Origin: Streptomyces rhizosphaerihabitans
GTDB taxonomy: Bacteria; Actinomycetota; Actinomycetes; Streptomycetales; Streptomycetaceae
Length of the DNA: 64,000 nucleotides
Assembly (NCBI RefSeq): GCF_025399795.1
Contig: NZ_JAODTZ010000011.1
Span: 1 to 64,000, forward strand
Reading direction: 5' to 3'
Both the position numbers and the translations under genes were made by a program. Under the pieces are notes generated by a model that was given only the letters and a program-made list of their open reading frames with translations, did not search any database and had not been told where the DNA came from. Positions 20,999 to 30,351 of this stretch are shown piece after piece (the stretch's first letter is position 1; each line of letters opens with the position of its first letter).

Positions 20999-21739
20999 CT
21001 AAAGCAGTCCCAGATCGCCCAGTTCCTTGTACAGGTCCGTGCGCGGGTTGTCGGCGCCTGCTGCAGGGGCACGGCGAGTGGTGATCCCCGTGCCGCCGTC
21101 GGAGTGGGTGGGTGGGAAGGTCCGTGGGTGGCGGTCCCGGAAGAGCCAGGCGCCGGCCAGACCGCCGATCAGGCCGCCGAGGTGTCCGAGCCAGCTCACC
21201 CCCGGCGTCCCGGGTACGGCGACAGTGAGGAGGTAGGCGAAGGAGGCCGCCATGACGACACCGATCAGGGTGTCGATCAGGTGCCGGTCGAAGATCCCGC
21301 GGACCACGACATAGCCGAAGTACCCGAAGATCAGGCCGCTGGCGCCCACCGTTTCCACACTGCCCCGTTCGAAGAACCACACCGCGAGCCCGCTGGTCAC
21401 CGCCACGAGCAGGCTCAGCCCGAGAAAGCGGACCACGCCTCGGTAGGCGGCAAGGAATCCGAAGACGAACAGCGGTCCGGAGTTGCTCTCGATGTGCGCC
21501 CAACTCCAGTGCAGGAAGGGCGCGCTGAGGATGTCGGGCAGGGTGCCGAAGTCTCCGGACACCACCCCGTAGTCCCGCGAGAGGGCGTAGTGGTCCGTGT
21601 AGTTGGCCAGTTGCACCAGCCAGACGATCACGAGGAACCCGAACATCACGAAGAACGCCTTGCGCGCCTCCTCGATCATCTGCTCCGCGTCGACCGGGCC
21701 TCTGCCGCCCTGGACCCGACCCTGGTCCGACCCACCCAT
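20999..21739 (-). CDS. Rhomboid-family intramembrane serine protease
   Basis: The protein has 246 residues and about six membrane helices. The catalytic dyad is S134 in VGASGLIFGY and H186 in LGHLGGLIGG. The oxyanion-side motif HWSWAHIESN (77-86) is also present. Rhomboids cleave transmembrane substrates within the bilayer. The C-terminal tail (from about residue 200) is soluble and charged. The substrate is unknown. Confidence 0.92.
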   Translation of the reverse strand: MGGSDQGRVQGGRGPVDAEQMIEEARKAFFVMFGFLVIVWLVQLANYTDHYALSRDYGVVSGDFGTLPDILSAPFLHWSWAHIESNSGPLFVFGFLAAYRGVVRFLGLSLLVAVTSGLAVWFFERGSVETVGASGLIFGYFGYVVVRGIFDRHLIDTLIGVVMAASFAYLLTVAVPGTPGVSWLGHLGGLIGGLAGAWLFRDRHPRTFPPTHSDGGTGITTRRAPAAGADNPRTDLYKELGDLGLL

Positions 21740-21787
21740 GGCACGTTCCCCCTCCCCCGGCGGATCGTTTCCGCCTCGCCCCGAACT

Positions 21788-23614
21788 CTAGGGAATCCCC
21801 GCGGTGCCGTTGCCGTCCAGGGCCCCGTCTTCCCTGCGTCGCTGTCGCGCCGTCACCGAGGGCTCCGAGGGCACACCGGCCCGGCCGGCAGAACCGTCGA
21901 AGCCATCAGAACCGTCGAGGCCGCCGGAACAGTCGAACCGGAAGCCCGCCGTTTCCCCCTGCGTCCAGGTCACCGTCAAGTCGTACGCCCCCGCTCTCCC
22001 GTCCCCGGGCGCCGTCACCCGTACGGACACCAGGTCCGTCAGCGGGAGGGGGTCCAGCTCGGAGGTCAGACGGACGAGGACCACGAAGAGGGAGGCGTCG
22101 TCGCCGGTGACGCCGTGCCCCGTTCCCGACAGGCCGTGCACGGGCAGGAGTTCGGAGCGCGTTCCGTCGCGCGCGGCCCAGCCCGTGACCCGTACCGGCG
22201 TCCCGGGGGCCGCACCCGACACCAGATGGGCCCGCACCTCCACGGCACCCCGCGCGACCACGAGGCAGGCCACGTCGATGCCCTCCGAGACGGTGTGCCG
22301 GGAGGCCGCCCAGCCCTCCCCGACGCCCAGCGGCTCGATCCCCGTACGGCTCGCGTCGGCACCGACGACCACACTGTTGTCGTACGAGGGCGAGGGCTCC
22401 GTCACCGTCGAATAGGCGAGCCGCGTGTAGTAGGGGTCGTAGCGGACGTCCTCGCTGCCGTGGTTGTGGAGACGGACCAAGCCGTCCGAACTCGTTGACT
22501 GGAGAAGCCAGTTGGGTGGTCCGACCGGGGTGACGGCGTCGGCGCGTTCCGCCGGGCCCGGTTCCTCCCGGGCCGTCCAGACCTCGTGCTCCGGGGGCAG
22601 CAGCAGACCGACGAAGGCCTTGCTCGCCCAGTACGGCGAGGCGGGGCCGGAGTAGTGCTGCAGGAACGCCTCGTCGGGGCCGCGCCAGCCGAGGGTGAGC
22701 AGGCCGTTGTCGTCGACCGCGCCCCGGTCGAGGAAGTAGCGCAGGGCGCCCGAGGCGAGGCGGCGGGTCTCACCCGGGGACAGGGGGGAGCGGCCGGTGA
22801 GCGCGCCGAGCCACAGCGGGGCGGTGGTCGCGAAGCGGTAGGTGAGAGAGCGGCCTTGGAGCATCGGCGCGCCGTCGCCGCCGAACAGGCGGGCGTAGTC
22901 CGCGAGATGGGCTTCCAGGCGGCCGGCGTACAGGTCGAGCAGCCGGGTGTCGCCCCCCAGCCACGCGTGCAGCACCGGATAGAGGTGCATCGCCCAGCCG
23001 TTGTAGTAGTCGAACTTGCGCCCGTGGCCGTCGCTGTACCAGCCGTCGCCGAGATACCACTGCTCGATGCGCTCCAGGCCGCGGTCGATCGCGGCGCGTG
23101 ACGCCTCCGGCTCATATCCGATCTCCTGGAGGAAACCGCCGACCGTCACCGGGAACAACTCCCAGTTGCAGGGCCAGGGTTCGGCCGTCAGCGCGTCGCC
23201 GAGCCACTCTGCGGCCCGCTGCCGCACGGCGTCGTCCAGGCGGTCCCACAGCAGCGGCCGGGTCAGCCGCAGCGCGAGCGCGATCGACGCGGCCTCGACC
23301 AGCGGCTGACTGCGGTCCTCGACGCGGGGCCAGACGCCCGCCGTTCCTGCGGCCAGCCCCTCCGCGTACCGCTCCAGGACCTTCTCGTCGCGGCGGAAGC
23401 CGGCCAGCAGCAGCGTACGGGCGTAGCCCTCCAGGCCGTCGGAGAGCCTGCCGGACGTGCTCGTGCGGTGTCCGGGGAAGTGGTAGAGGGCCCCGTCGTC
23501 GGTGGCGTACGGCGCGACCGCGGCGAGCAAGGAATCGGCGACCGCTTCCCAATGGGCGCGCGTGCAGCCGGTGTACGGGCTCAGGGTGCGGTCCTCGGAC
23601 GGGTCGGCGGGCAT
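21788..23614 (-). CDS. DUF2264-domain protein, probable polysaccharide-degradation partner
   Basis: The protein has 608 residues and starts MPADPSEDRTLSPYTG. The N-terminal 350 residues form the DUF2264 alpha/alpha-barrel-like domain, with FDYYNGWAMHLYPVLHAW and WGLGDALTAEPWPCNWELFP-like aromatic patches. The C-terminal half is beta-rich. No signal peptide is seen, so it probably acts in the cytoplasm on imported oligosaccharides. DUF2264 genes often travel with pectin and rhamnogalacturonan genes, as here (CE12, PL4 and GH43 follow). The exact reaction is not established from sequence. Confidence 0.85.
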   Translation of the reverse strand: MPADPSEDRTLSPYTGCTRAHWEAVADSLLAAVAPYATDDGALYHFPGHRTSTSGRLSDGLEGYARTLLLAGFRRDEKVLERYAEGLAAGTAGVWPRVEDRSQPLVEAASIALALRLTRPLLWDRLDDAVRQRAAEWLGDALTAEPWPCNWELFPVTVGGFLQEIGYEPEASRAAIDRGLERIEQWYLGDGWYSDGHGRKFDYYNGWAMHLYPVLHAWLGGDTRLLDLYAGRLEAHLADYARLFGGDGAPMLQGRSLTYRFATTAPLWLGALTGRSPLSPGETRRLASGALRYFLDRGAVDDNGLLTLGWRGPDEAFLQHYSGPASPYWASKAFVGLLLPPEHEVWTAREEPGPAERADAVTPVGPPNWLLQSTSSDGLVRLHNHGSEDVRYDPYYTRLAYSTVTEPSPSYDNSVVVGADASRTGIEPLGVGEGWAASRHTVSEGIDVACLVVARGAVEVRAHLVSGAAPGTPVRVTGWAARDGTRSELLPVHGLSGTGHGVTGDDASLFVVLVRLTSELDPLPLTDLVSVRVTAPGDGRAGAYDLTVTWTQGETAGFRFDCSGGLDGSDGFDGSAGRAGVPSEPSVTARQRRREDGALDGNGTAGIP

Positions 23615-23716
23615 CGCATCGGCCTCCTGTCTGGGCTGTGCCGGCGTCCCGGCACGCCGGGCACCTCGTCATGCCGGAGCGTCCGGACGTCCGGGCGGCG
23701 TGGCCGGGGGTGGATA

Positions 23717-23752
23717 CCTGGGGCGCCCCGGTTCCGGTCGGGACGCCCCAGG
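23717..23752 (-). terminator. Terminator of the CE12 esterase gene
   Basis: CCTGGGGCG-CCCCG (23717-23730) pairs with CGGGA-CGCCCCAGG (23739-23752) around an 8-base loop with one mismatch. It starts 4 bp past the esterase stop codon. Confidence 0.7.
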
Positions 23753-23755
23753 GAC

Positions 23756-24844
23756 TCATCCCACCCTCACCAGAGCCTTCGGCACCAGATGCAGGGCGAG
23801 AAGTTCGTCGCGGACCAGTGCCGCGTACACCGTGGCGCCGTGCACCGAGGTGTGGGTGTTGTCCCGCTTCTCGTTGTAGAGGTAGATCGCCTTCGAGCCC
23901 TCGACGCCGAGTGATTCGACGAGGGCCTTGGTCTTCGCCGTGAGGTCGACGAGCGGCACGTTCTCCGCGGCGGCGACCGCGCGGATGACGGCCGGATGGT
24001 CCACACCCAGACCGTTCACCAGCAGCGCGGTGCCGTTGTTCAGGGTGCCGTCCGCGTTGAACCAGCGGCGGACGATCGGCGTGACGAGCACGGGCTCGCC
24101 GCCCCGGGCGCGGATGCCCGCGACCAGTGTCTCGAGGTTCGTACGGTAGGTCGCCTCGTCGGTCGTCTTGTCGTTGTGGGCGAGCTGGATGAGCACCAGG
24201 TCGTGCTCGCGGATCAGCGGCTGGACGGTCGGGAAGAGCGCCGGGTCGGCGAGGTAGGTGACCGTACTCTCCCCGGAATCCGCGTAGTTGGCGACGGAGA
24301 GGCCCTTCCTGAAGTACTGCGGCAGCTGCTGGCCCCAGCCGGAGTAGGGGTCGCCGGGCTGGTCGCAGACGGTCGAGTCGCCGACCAGGAAGATCTGCCG
24401 GGTGCGCGTGCGGCCGTCCCCCGGCCGGGCGGGGCCGAGGCCTCGGAGGGCGGCCGGGGTCACCCGGATGTCGGCCAGCGCGGGCGCCGAACCGCCGATG
24501 ACGAGGTCCAGGCCCGGTGTGCCCTTGGGGCCGGTCGGCTCGCCCTCGGGGGTACGGACGTTCACGGTGAAGCCGCGCGCCACGAACCGGCCGGCCTCGG
24601 TGGCGGTCTCGGGCAGCAGGGAGCGGCGGGTCTCGCCGCTGATCGACGTACCGGCCGCGGCGGCGCCGCCGAGCAGCACCCTGACGTCGTACGTACCCGG
24701 CGGGACGTCGAAGTGGCAAGTGGTCGCCGTGCAGTTCTCCATGCCCAGGGCGGGCCGCCCCGCGCGGGCCTGGGCCGGGGCGGCCGACAGCGCACCGGCG
24801 GCGGCCACCGCCAGCAGCGGCACGGCGATGCTGAGACGTCTCAT
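23756..24844 (-). CDS. Secreted CE12 rhamnogalacturonan acetylesterase (SGNH hydrolase)
   Basis: The protein has 362 residues with a Sec signal peptide (MRRLSIAVPLLAVAAAGALS, cut near AQA-RAG). An N-terminal beta domain of about 110 residues precedes the SGNH domain. The domain has the Ser block FLVGDSTVCD (S157), Gly in YADSGES, Asn in LIQLAHNDKT, and the Asp-His pair in RDNTHTSVHG. CE12 enzymes remove acetyl groups from galacturonic acid in rhamnogalacturonan I, exposing the backbone for lyases. It is divergent to a PL4 lyase. Confidence 0.9.
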   Translation of the reverse strand: MRRLSIAVPLLAVAAAGALSAAPAQARAGRPALGMENCTATTCHFDVPPGTYDVRVLLGGAAAAGTSISGETRRSLLPETATEAGRFVARGFTVNVRTPEGEPTGPKGTPGLDLVIGGSAPALADIRVTPAALRGLGPARPGDGRTRTRQIFLVGDSTVCDQPGDPYSGWGQQLPQYFRKGLSVANYADSGESTVTYLADPALFPTVQPLIREHDLVLIQLAHNDKTTDEATYRTNLETLVAGIRARGGEPVLVTPIVRRWFNADGTLNNGTALLVNGLGVDHPAVIRAVAAAENVPLVDLTAKTKALVESLGVEGSKAIYLYNEKRDNTHTSVHGATVYAALVRDELLALHLVPKALVRVG

Positions 24845-25060
24845 GTGCGACTCCTCACGACGACGGGGCGACAGGACGACGAGACCTGGCGGCAGGACGG
24901 TACCGCTCTCAGGCAAGCGCTTACTAGAGGGCGGCCGAATTTCATACAACTGCCAACTCCCAACGCGCGAAAGCCCTTTCGCGATGGCGGTTCGACTGTC
25001 ACTCTGCGAAACATCCGCACCCCCACCCCACTACCTCCCCACCCCGAAGGAGGCACCCCC
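24845..25060. promoter_or_regulatory. Divergent promoter region of the CE12 and PL4 genes, with LacI-like operator
   Basis: GCAAGCGCTTAC (24913-24924) is centred on the perfect palindrome AAGCGCTT, typical of LacI-family operators. A related 12-mer occurs upstream of the GH43 gene (28308). One bound repressor here could control both divergent genes. Confidence 0.5.
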
Positions 25061-26737
25061 ATGTCCGGATCCCTGAACAGGCCGGTCCGACGCCGCGCCT
25101 TCGTGCTCGGCGGCGCTGCCGTCGCCGGCACCGCGGCCCTCGGCGGGCCGCTCGCGACCGCCGCGTCCGCCGCGGCCTTCGGCTGGAGCGACGACGGCTC
25201 GAACTACGTCGTCGACACCGGCGCGAGCCTCGTCTTCAAGGTGAGCAGGACCAACGGCGACCTGACCTCGCTGGTCTACAAGGGCACCGAGTACCAGGGC
25301 TACGGCGGCAAGAACTCGCACGTCGAGTCCGGCCTCGGCACCTCCACCGTGACGATCACGCAGTCAGGTACGACGATCCTGATCGCCGTCGCCTACGGCA
25401 CGCTCAAGCACTACTACGCGGCCCGCAGCGGCGAGAACAACATCTACCTGTGGACCAACAAGGCCGACGCCTCCGTCAGCGCCACCCGCTACATCGTGCG
25501 CGTCAAGGCGGGTCTGTTCCTCAACGACGAACCCGATTCCTACACTTACGCGCCGACCGTCATCGAGTCCGCGGACGTGTTCGCGAAGTCGGACGGCCAG
25601 ACCCGCTCGAAGCACTACGCGAAGCGCCGCGTCATCGACTACTCCGCGACCGGCTGGACCACCGGAAGCGTCGGTCTGTACATCGTCCGCTCCAACCACG
25701 AGAAGGCGTCCGGCGGCCCGTTCTACCGCTCCCTGCTGCGCCACCAGAGCACGGACGGCGGCGGCCTGTACGAGATCCTGTACTACGGCGAGAACCAGAC
25801 CGAGGCCGAACGCTTCGGCCTCCAGGGCCCGTACGTCATCGCCTTCACGGACGGCGGCACCCCCTCCTCCTCTCTCTATCCGGGCACCCTGACCACCGCG
25901 TGGGCGGACTCGCTCGGCATCTCCGGGTACGTCGCGGCGAGCGGCCGGGGCAAGGTCGCGGGCGTCGGCATCTCGGGGCGCGACACCGCGTACGCGTACA
26001 CCGTCGGGCTCGCCAACCCGGCTGCACAGTACTGGGGTCCGGCACGGTCCTCGGACAGTTACTTCTCGATCGGAGGCGTCCTGCCGGGGACGTACACCCT
26101 CACGGTCTTCAAGGGCGAACTCGCCGTCCACACCGCCTCGGTGACGGTCACGGCCGGGGCCACGACCACTCTGAACACCATCGCCATCGCGTCCTCGAAC
26201 GACCCGGCCAACGCGACCGCCATCTGGCGGATCGGCACGTGGGACGGTACGCCCGCCGGGTTCAAGAACGCCGACCTGATGACGTACGCGCATCCGTCCG
26301 ATGTCCGGGCGGCCGCGTGGACCGGCAACGTGGTCATCGGCAGCGGCAGCGAGACCGCGTCCTTCCCGGCGTACATCTGGAAGGACGTCAACAGCGGCCT
26401 GCTGGTCTACTTCAAGCTGACGGCCGCGCAGGCCGCCGCCGCGCACACCCTGCGGATCGGGGTGACGACCGCGTACGCGAACGGCCGGCCGCAGATCACG
26501 GTGAACAGCTGGGTGTCGTCGATCCCTTCACCGCCCACCCAGCCGAGCACCCGTTCCCTGACGGTCGGTTCGTACCGCGGCAACAACAACACGTTCACGT
26601 ACAGCGTCCCGGCCAGTGCCTGGCTCACCGACACCAGCCAGTACAACGTGCTGAAGATCGACGTGGTGAGCGGTTCGGGCACGACGTCGTATCTCAGTGC
26701 CGGCACGTCCATCGACGCGCTGGATCTGCTGGCCTGA
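25061..26737 (+). CDS. Secreted rhamnogalacturonan lyase, PL4
   Basis: The protein has 558 residues, starting at an ATG with a strong GAAGGAGG 8 bp upstream. A Tat-like signal is present (RPVRRRAFVLGGAAVAGTAA, cut near ASA-AAFG). The large beta-sandwich catalytic domain comes first (DGSNYVVDTGASLVFKVSR; PFYRSLLRHQSTDGGGLYE). A fibronectin III-like domain follows (SDSYFSIGGVLPGTYTLTVF), then a C-terminal CBM-like jelly roll (IWRIGTWDGTPAGFKNADLM). This is the PL4 architecture, cleaving the Rha-GalA backbone of RG-I by beta-elimination. It is convergent with the GH43 gene. Confidence 0.92.
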   Translation: MSGSLNRPVRRRAFVLGGAAVAGTAALGGPLATAASAAAFGWSDDGSNYVVDTGASLVFKVSRTNGDLTSLVYKGTEYQGYGGKNSHVESGLGTSTVTITQSGTTILIAVAYGTLKHYYAARSGENNIYLWTNKADASVSATRYIVRVKAGLFLNDEPDSYTYAPTVIESADVFAKSDGQTRSKHYAKRRVIDYSATGWTTGSVGLYIVRSNHEKASGGPFYRSLLRHQSTDGGGLYEILYYGENQTEAERFGLQGPYVIAFTDGGTPSSSLYPGTLTTAWADSLGISGYVAASGRGKVAGVGISGRDTAYAYTVGLANPAAQYWGPARSSDSYFSIGGVLPGTYTLTVFKGELAVHTASVTVTAGATTTLNTIAIASSNDPANATAIWRIGTWDGTPAGFKNADLMTYAHPSDVRAAAWTGNVVIGSGSETASFPAYIWKDVNSGLLVYFKLTAAQAAAAHTLRIGVTTAYANGRPQITVNSWVSSIPSPPTQPSTRSLTVGSYRGNNNTFTYSVPASAWLTDTSQYNVLKIDVVSGSGTTSYLSAGTSIDALDLLA

Positions 26738-26761
26738 AGCCGGTGTCGGCGATTTGCTGAT

Positions 26762-28246
26762 TCAAGTGCCGCGTGTCCACTGCTGGTTGGTGCCCGTGCT
26801 GCAGGTGTACGTGATCAGGGCCGCGGAGTTGGCGGTGGACGCGCCGGACACGTCCAGGCACTCGCCGGACGCCCTGGCCTTGAGAAGCACATAGCTGCCG
26901 GAGGCCGTCACCGACCACTGCTGGGTGGTGGCGCCGGCGCAGTTCTCCTGGGTGACGCCGGTGGCGTTCTCGGTCAGGCACAGGGAACTGCCCCGGCCCA
27001 TCAGCTCGTAGTAGCCGCTGCCCAGGGGCTTGAACCAGAACTTCTGGTTCGCCCCGCCGTTGCAGGTGTACTGGGCGAGCGCGACCCCCTGCCACAGCGA
27101 CTGGTTGGGCACGTCCGCGCATTTGGCGGAGTGACGTGCCGTCAGGGTCTCGTAGACGGCGCTCGTTCCGCCGATGGTCCCGGCGGTTGTGTCGACGGTG
27201 ATCTCCGGGGACCAGGACAGGGACATCGTGGTCGTCGTCGGGAAGGCAACCGGCAGCCAGACGTACCGGGAGTCGTCGACGGTGCCGCCGAAGGAGTTGC
27301 CCCAGCGGTCGCCCATGTAGAGGTACGAGGTACCAGAAGTCCCTTGCACGGGAAGGACGTACGCGGTCTGCGAGCCGTATGCCGTGGAGTCGCCCACGTT
27401 GGTCATCGCGGTCCAGGGGCCGGCGAGCGAGGTGGCGGTGGCGTACTGCTGCTGGTTGGGGCTCCAGCCGGTGGCGGCCGAGGTCAGCATGAAGTAGACA
27501 CCGCCCCGCTTGAACAGCGCGGGTGCCTCGCGGTGTCCGCCGTGCCAGGGGTCGGCGACCAGCGCCGCGATGCCGGTGTAGTCGGCGGTGAGCCGGTAGA
27601 TCTGGAGGTCGTAGTTCTCACGGGCCGCGGAGACCATGTAGCCGGTGCCGTCGGTGTCGACGAAGGTCGTGATGTCGCGGGACATGTGCTGGCCGAGCGG
27701 CTGGAAGCTGCCCTGGTACGAGTAGGCGCCGTCCACCGTGTCCGAGACGGCGACGGCGGCCCGCGCCTCGCTGTAGTCGACGCCGTTCTCCTTGTGCATC
27801 CACATGACGAACTTGCCGGTGGACGCGTTGTACATGACCTTGGGCCGCTCGATGTAGGCCGTGCCCAGCTCGGCGGCGCTCGACCGGGTCAGGACGTGGT
27901 TGCGGAACTCCCAGGTCTTCAGGTCTGTGGAGCGGTAGGCGTCGACGTACTTGAAGGTGTTGTCCGCGTTGCGGTTCTCGCCGAACCAGTAGTAATAGCT
28001 GCCCACCTTGACGACCCCGCCGCCGTGGGCGTGCAACGCGGAGCCCGAAGTGTCGGTGAACTGCGTGCCGTTGGTGATGGTCTGGGCCGCCGCCCGGGCG
28101 GGCCCGGCGGCGAGGAGTCCCCCGGCGACCGCCAGACAGAGGGCGACGAGGAGGGCGTACAGGCGTCTCACGTTGCTCGTACCATTCAGGCGACTCGTAC
28201 AACTCATGCGGCTCATGCGGCTCATGCGGCTCATGCGGCTCATGCG
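26762..28246 (-). CDS. Secreted GH43 exo-beta-1,3-galactanase-like enzyme with CBM13
   Basis: The catalytic domain (QTITNGTQFTDTSGSALHAH; YYYWFGENRNADN; IERPKVMYNASTGKFVMWMH; SRDITTFVDTDGTGYMV; HREAPALFKRGGVYFML) resembles GH43 subfamily 24 exo-beta-1,3-galactanases. A C-terminal ricin-type CBM13 with QXW repeats follows (CLTENATGVTQENCAGATTQ, ending NQQWTRG). The signal peptide is LYALLVALCLAVAGGLL, cut near ARA-AAQ. The start is uncertain: four tandem ATGAGCCGC copies give successive in-frame ATGs at 28219-28246, and a GTG at 28171 just before the signal is also possible. It would trim galactan or arabinogalactan side chains. Confidence 0.88.
   Translation of the reverse strand, partial: RMSRMSRMSRMSRMSCTSRLNGTSNVRRLYALLVALCLAVAGGLLAAGPARAAAQTITNGTQFTDTSGSALHAHGGGVVKVGSYYYWFGENRNADNTFKYVDAYRSTDLKTWEFRNHVLTRSSAAELGTAYIERPKVMYNASTGKFVMWMHKENGVDYSEARAAVAVSDTVDGAYSYQGSFQPLGQHMSRDITTFVDTDGTGYMVSAARENYDLQIYRLTADYTGIAALVADPWHGGHREAPALFKRGGVYFMLTSAATGWSPNQQQYATATSLAGPWTAMTNVGDSTAYGSQTAYVLPVQGTSGTSYLYMGDRWGNSFGGTVDDSRYVWLPVAFPTTTTMSLSWSPEITVDTTAGTIGGTSAVYETLTARHSAKCADVPNQSLWQGVALAQYTCNGGANQKFWFKPLGSGYYELMGRGSSLCLTENATGVTQENCAGATTQQWSVTASGSYVLLKARASGECLDVSGASTANSAALITYTCSTGTNQQWTRGT
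28211..28246 (-). repeat. Four tandem ATGAGCCGC units at the GH43 translation start
   Basis: The 9-bp unit repeats exactly four times, encoding Met-Ser-Arg each time, and is followed by a degenerate copy. Copy-number change would keep the frame and alter only the number of start codons. Confidence 0.85.
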
Positions 28247-28307
28247 GTGACCGTCCGTCCGGTATGCCGAACACAATCTGCGATTACGAACGTTGCCGCC
28301 GAAAAAA

Positions 28308-28319
28308 GTAAGCGCGTAC
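28308..28319. promoter_or_regulatory. LacI-like 12-mer upstream of the GH43 gene
   Basis: GTAAGCGCGTAC, read on the minus strand as GTACGCGCTTAC, matches the CE12/PL4 site GCAAGCGCTTAC at 10 of 12 positions. It lies 62 bp upstream of the farthest ATG. Confidence 0.4.
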
Positions 28320-28353
28320 TACGACGAGGTCAACGGGGTGGACGGGACCGGTC

Positions 28354-29277
28354 CTACGGGGTGGGGCTCGTGGGGCGGCCGGGATGACGCCCCGAGGCGA
28401 GACGGCTCGCTTCCGCGTAGGCCCGGACCAGCGGACGCCGGTCGTCCGCGCGCCAGGCGAGCGCCAGTCTGCTCGGGGCGATGCCGAGCACCGGGCGGGT
28501 CACGACACCGCCCCGCGTGAGCAGCGGCGCGTTCCCCGCGGCGAGCAGGCAGACACCCCGGCCGTCCACCAGGGCCTCGTACGTCTCGTCGGCGTTCGCG
28601 ACCTGGGCGCCGATCCGCGGCGGGCGCCCGGCGCGGTCGTCCAGGGCGAGCCAGTACGCACGCAGCACACCGGCGGACTCGGGGATGGCGATGAACGGTT
28701 CGTCGAGAAGGTCCGCGAAGTCGATCTCCGGACGGTCCGCGAGGGGATGCGTGTCCGGCAGCGCGACATGGCGCGGCTCCTCGGCGACCACCACCCACGC
28801 GTAGCGCTTCTCGTCCGGCACCGGCAGCCATACGAACGCGACATCCACCGAACCGTCCGCCAGTCCGGCGCTGGAGTCCGCCCAGCTCACCTGCCGCAGT
28901 TCGATCCTGGCGGCCGGACACGCCTCGCCGAACCGGGACCGGATGGCCGGCAGCAGACCGCCCCGCCCCGGGCTCGTACTCATACCGACGACCAGGGTGG
29001 CCAGTTGATCGGCCTTGGCCCGCTCCACGGCCTCGGCCGCGACGACCCATTCGGCGAGCACCCGGCGCGCATGGGGCAGCAGCACGGAACCCACGGCGGT
29101 CAACCGAACTCCCTGATGGTCCCGTTCGAACAGCTCCGCTCCCAACTGCCTTTCCAGCATGCGGATCTGTTTGCTGAGAGCGGGCTGCGAGATGAAGAGG
29201 CGTTCGGCGGCGCGTGTGAAGTGCAGTTCCTCGGCGACGGCGACGAAGTAGCGCAGGTCCCGCCCGTGAACGTCCAT
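28354..29277 (-). CDS. LysR-family transcriptional regulator
   Basis: The protein has about 307 residues from the ATG at 29277; two upstream ATGs are also possible. The N-terminal HTH is DLRYFVAVAEELHFTRAAER, then LFISQPALSKQIRMLERQLG. The C-terminal periplasmic-binding-like effector domain covers about 90-295 (LVVGMSTSPGRGGLLPAIRS). It is divergent from the SDR gene by 163 bp, the classic arrangement for LysR control of its neighbour. The effector is unknown. Confidence 0.92.
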   Translation of the reverse strand: MDVHGRDLRYFVAVAEELHFTRAAERLFISQPALSKQIRMLERQLGAELFERDHQGVRLTAVGSVLLPHARRVLAEWVVAAEAVERAKADQLATLVVGMSTSPGRGGLLPAIRSRFGEACPAARIELRQVSWADSSAGLADGSVDVAFVWLPVPDEKRYAWVVVAEEPRHVALPDTHPLADRPEIDFADLLDEPFIAIPESAGVLRAYWLALDDRAGRPPRIGAQVANADETYEALVDGRGVCLLAAGNAPLLTRGGVVTRPVLGIAPSRLALAWRADDRRPLVRAYAEASRLASGRHPGRPTSPTP

Positions 29278-29440
29278 GGCCATATCCATGGGTTATCACG
29301 AAGGGTCTTGGACGGGCGAGCGGGCGCGGGACGAGACTCGACTCATCGGAAGCGACACCGTACGAAGCCGGGCACCGTGCGGAAGCGGGACGCCGCACGG
29401 ACGCTGGACGCCGTACGAAGCAACGATCAGGGAGTCGGAC

Positions 29441-30268
29441 ATGAGCAGGGTGTGGCTGGTAACAGGGGCGAGCAGCGGTTTCGGCCGGGCGTTCACCGAG
29501 GCGGCGGTCGGGCAGGGCGACGTCGTGGTGGCCACGGCACGCAGGCCCGAGGCGCTGGCCGATCTGGTGGTCGCTCACCCCGACCAGGTCGAGGCGCTCG
29601 CCCTCGACGTGACGGACCCGGCGGGCATCGACTCCGTCGTGTCCGATGTCGTCGAGCGGCACGGGCGGATCGACGTGCTGGTCAACAACGCGGGCCGCAC
29701 CCATGTCGGCGCCGCCGAGGAGACCACGGACGCGGAGCTGCGGTCCCTTTTCGAGCTGCACTTCTTCGGGCCCGCCTCGCTGGTGCGGGCCGTGCTGCCG
29801 CACATGCGGGAGCGGCGCTCGGGAGCGATCGTCCAGATGAGCAGCATGGGCGGGCAGATGACGTACCCGGGATTCTCCGCGTACTGCGCCACGAAGTTCG
29901 CGCTGGAGGGATTCTCCGACGCGCTGGCGGCCGAGGTCGGGCCGCTCGGCATCAAGGTACTGATCGTGGAACCGGGCGCGTTCCGTACGAACCTTATGGG
30001 CGGGGCCGGCACGAGCGAGGAGATCGCCGACTACGCGGACACGGTCGGCCCGACCCGGCGGACCGTGGCCGCCGGTGACGGGAACCAGCCCGGCGACCCC
30101 GCGAAGGCCGTCGCCGTGGTTCTGACCGCCCTCGCCGACGACCGCACTCCGCTGCGACTGCCGCTCGGCGGCGACGGGGTGGACGCCGTCCTCGGTCACC
30201 TGGACACCCAGCGCGCGGAGATCACGGCCTGGGAGAAGGCCGCGCGGGACACGGCGTTCGCGGTGTGA
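29441..30268 (+). CDS. Short-chain dehydrogenase/reductase
   Basis: The protein has 275 residues with a classical SDR fold. The cofactor motif is VTGASSGFGRAF (7-18), followed by NNAGRTH and catalytic Y148 and K152 (YCATK), with Ser in QMSSMGG. An Arg in ATARRPE after the second strand favours NADP(H). GGAG lies 8 bp before the ATG. The substrate is unknown; the divergent LysR gene probably regulates it. Confidence 0.92.
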   Translation: MSRVWLVTGASSGFGRAFTEAAVGQGDVVVATARRPEALADLVVAHPDQVEALALDVTDPAGIDSVVSDVVERHGRIDVLVNNAGRTHVGAAEETTDAELRSLFELHFFGPASLVRAVLPHMRERRSGAIVQMSSMGGQMTYPGFSAYCATKFALEGFSDALAAEVGPLGIKVLIVEPGAFRTNLMGGAGTSEEIADYADTVGPTRRTVAAGDGNQPGDPAKAVAVVLTALADDRTPLRLPLGGDGVDAVLGHLDTQRAEITAWEKAARDTAFAV

Positions 30269-30351
30269 GACGTCGGCGAGGGACCGAGTTCGCCGCGGTG
30301 ATCCGCAGTCCGCGCGGGCCAGGGGCACGGTCGGTCTTCCCGTTCGGCGTT

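Noticed and set aside
29290..29440. Repeated CGTACGAAGC in the LysR/SDR spacer as an operator
   Set aside because: The two copies are 50 bp apart and there is no T-N11-A palindrome at them, so the evidence is too weak.
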